A DNA stretch of 7,156 nucleotides from an uncultured Chloroflexota bacterium (GTDB lineage: Bacteria; Chloroflexota; Dehalococcoidia; SAR202; UBA11138). The stretch is from contig CAJWRP010000107.1 in NCBI GenBank assembly GCA_913046025.1, positions 1 through 7,156 of the forward strand, in the 5' to 3' direction. A program made the position numbers and the translations under genes. Shown here piece by piece: positions 6,315-7,156 of the stretch; within the stretch, counting starts at the first letter, position 1, and each line of letters opens with the position of its first letter. The notes beneath the pieces are model-generated. The model was given only the letters and a program-made list of their open reading frames with translations, was not told the DNA's origin and searched no databases.

Positions 6315-7156
6315 TTGTCTAACGAAAAGGACGAGGCCGACGAAACCTTTGAGCTTCACATCTCCTTACGGGGCACAGACCTATATGACTCTTTTAGGAT
6401 TTCTGTGCCGTCAAGACATGCCTATGCCAGCCTGATTGACCTCATCGAGTTGGTGTTCCCTGAAGACGTGCAGGCGTTCAATGACAATTATGCTGGTCTG
6501 GACGTCAAGGCCAATCCCGACCTGCCTGACATCTATCTCGGTCTATGGGAAATTGTGGGCGTTTGGCGTAGCGGCGAATGTGCACTTCACTTTTTCAGCA
6601 GCAGAGGCTCAGAAATCGAACCTTCGCATTCCGTAAAAGGCTACTTCGGTTCTGCAAAAGCTTCCCTGGTCCTAGTTATGGAACAGTCGTTTGAAGTTCT
6701 TACGCATTTCGAGGAGCGTGGTGGTGACAGGGACGAACTACTTCAGTGGCTTCGGGGCATCACTCTGCTATATTTCGTTGACAAACATGGATTTCAGTTG
6801 CGTTCGGATAGTGAAGACGAACCTGACACTATAGTTCTCTCAATTGCCGCAGACCTGCAATCTAGAGATATCCTGTACTTGCCAGAGCCGACGGGCGCAT
6901 TTGAAATTACTGAGCAGGGTAGGCGCACGCTAGGCGATATGATTGCCGAGACGGAGTCATACATCGACCAGTTCGACCAGTTCAAAGACGTTACGTACGA
7001 CCTGGATGCTGACCTCGTGGAGTTCGACACCGGATTTGGAGAAGACTTCCGAGTGCAGGTCTACGACGCTGAAGGGTTGGACATCTACAGAACGGTTTTC
7101 TTGCTGCGGATGTATGACGGCCCCCTTGACGGGTACACAGACACATGGACAGAGCG
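6315..7156 (+). CDS. Acidic soluble protein of unknown family (3' end outside window)
   Basis: This frame stays open for 280 codons to the window edge with no stop, so the gene is truncated only by the window. The predicted start is TTG at 6315. The protein is acidic, has no signal peptide and no membrane segment, and should be cytoplasmic. Residues 11-60 look α/β (FELHISLRG, then SLIDLIELVFPEDVQAF), and 72-125 include YLGLWEIVGVWRSG and a hydrophobic strand. The stretch 186-216 (ILYLPEPTGAFEITEQGRR, then a helix with AETES) resembles the wing and following helix of winged-helix proteins (x-I-T-x-x-G-R-x-x-L), but this is a loose resemblance. After DQFDQF (218-223) comes another α/β segment with GEDFRVQVYDAEGLDIYRT (242-260). 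I do not recognise the family. It is preceded by the lipoprotein gene after 66 bases on the same strand, so the two are probably cotranscribed. Coding status is well supported by the long open frame and the Shine-Dalgarno; function is unknown. Confidence 0.83.
   Translation, partial: MSNEKDEADETFELHISLRGTDLYDSFRISVPSRHAYASLIDLIELVFPEDVQAFNDNYAGLDVKANPDLPDIYLGLWEIVGVWRSGECALHFFSSRGSEIEPSHSVKGYFGSAKASLVLVMEQSFEVLTHFEERGGDRDELLQWLRGITLLYFVDKHGFQLRSDSEDEPDTIVLSIAADLQSRDILYLPEPTGAFEITEQGRRTLGDMIAETESYIDQFDQFKDVTYDLDADLVEFDTGFGEDFRVQVYDAEGLDIYRTVFLLRMYDGPLDGYTDTWTE

Noticed and set aside
5917..6435. 172-codon open frame on the + strand, Ala-rich
   Set aside because: It is an out-of-frame shadow of the Ser/Gly/Arg-rich lipoprotein tail and the start of the next gene, with no Shine-Dalgarno and biased low-complexity composition.
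6966..6983. Two tandem copies of a 9-base unit (GACCAGTTC)
   Set aside because: Only two copies, in frame and encoding DQFDQF; ordinary coding sequence.

Overview
The window is a densely packed bacterial segment with every supported gene on the + strand. Six protein-coding genes account for almost all of it. In order they are: the C-terminal end of a gene entering from the left (resembles a TrkA-C/RCK-C domain, tentative); a PaaK/LuxE-type adenylate-forming enzyme; a GNAT-fold acyltransferase-like protein; a large, divergent SecA-family ATPase; a secreted lipoprotein with a Ser/Gly/Arg-rich tail; and an acidic soluble protein of unknown family that runs off the right edge. No RNA gene, CRISPR array, insertion sequence or phage gene was seen.

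The first four genes look translationally coupled. GTGA and ATGA four-base overlaps join genes 1/2 and 2/3, and one base separates genes 3 and 4. None of genes 2-4 has a strong ribosome-binding site of its own. The last two genes follow gaps of 45 and 66 bases and each carries a strong purine-rich Shine-Dalgarno (AGGAGGT and GGAGGT). The lipoprotein also has a possible extended -10 element overlapping the secA stop codon. The layout therefore suggests one tightly coupled block (1-5387) followed by a more independently translated pair.

The organism cannot be fixed from the sequence. The moderate G+C content, GTG and TTG starts, strong Shine-Dalgarno sites, lipobox-type lipoprotein and unfamiliar proteins would suit an uncultivated Chloroflexota-like lineage, but that is an impression rather than a demonstrated assignment.

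The centre of interest is the SecA homologue. It keeps the DEAD-motor ATPase motifs but is about 1088 residues long. It has roughly 107 extra residues before Walker A and a long insert in the second motor domain. Several normally near-invariant SecA motifs are altered, and the C-terminal zinc-binding tail is absent. This is the profile of an accessory (SecA2-type) motor. Its coupling to an acyl-activating enzyme and an acyltransferase-like protein, with a Ser-rich exported lipoprotein just downstream, raises the hypothesis of a specialised export route linked to acyl modification. That would be loosely analogous to the accessory Sec systems of Gram-positive bacteria but built from different parts. 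No SecY2 or Asp protein is recognisable here, so this remains inference.
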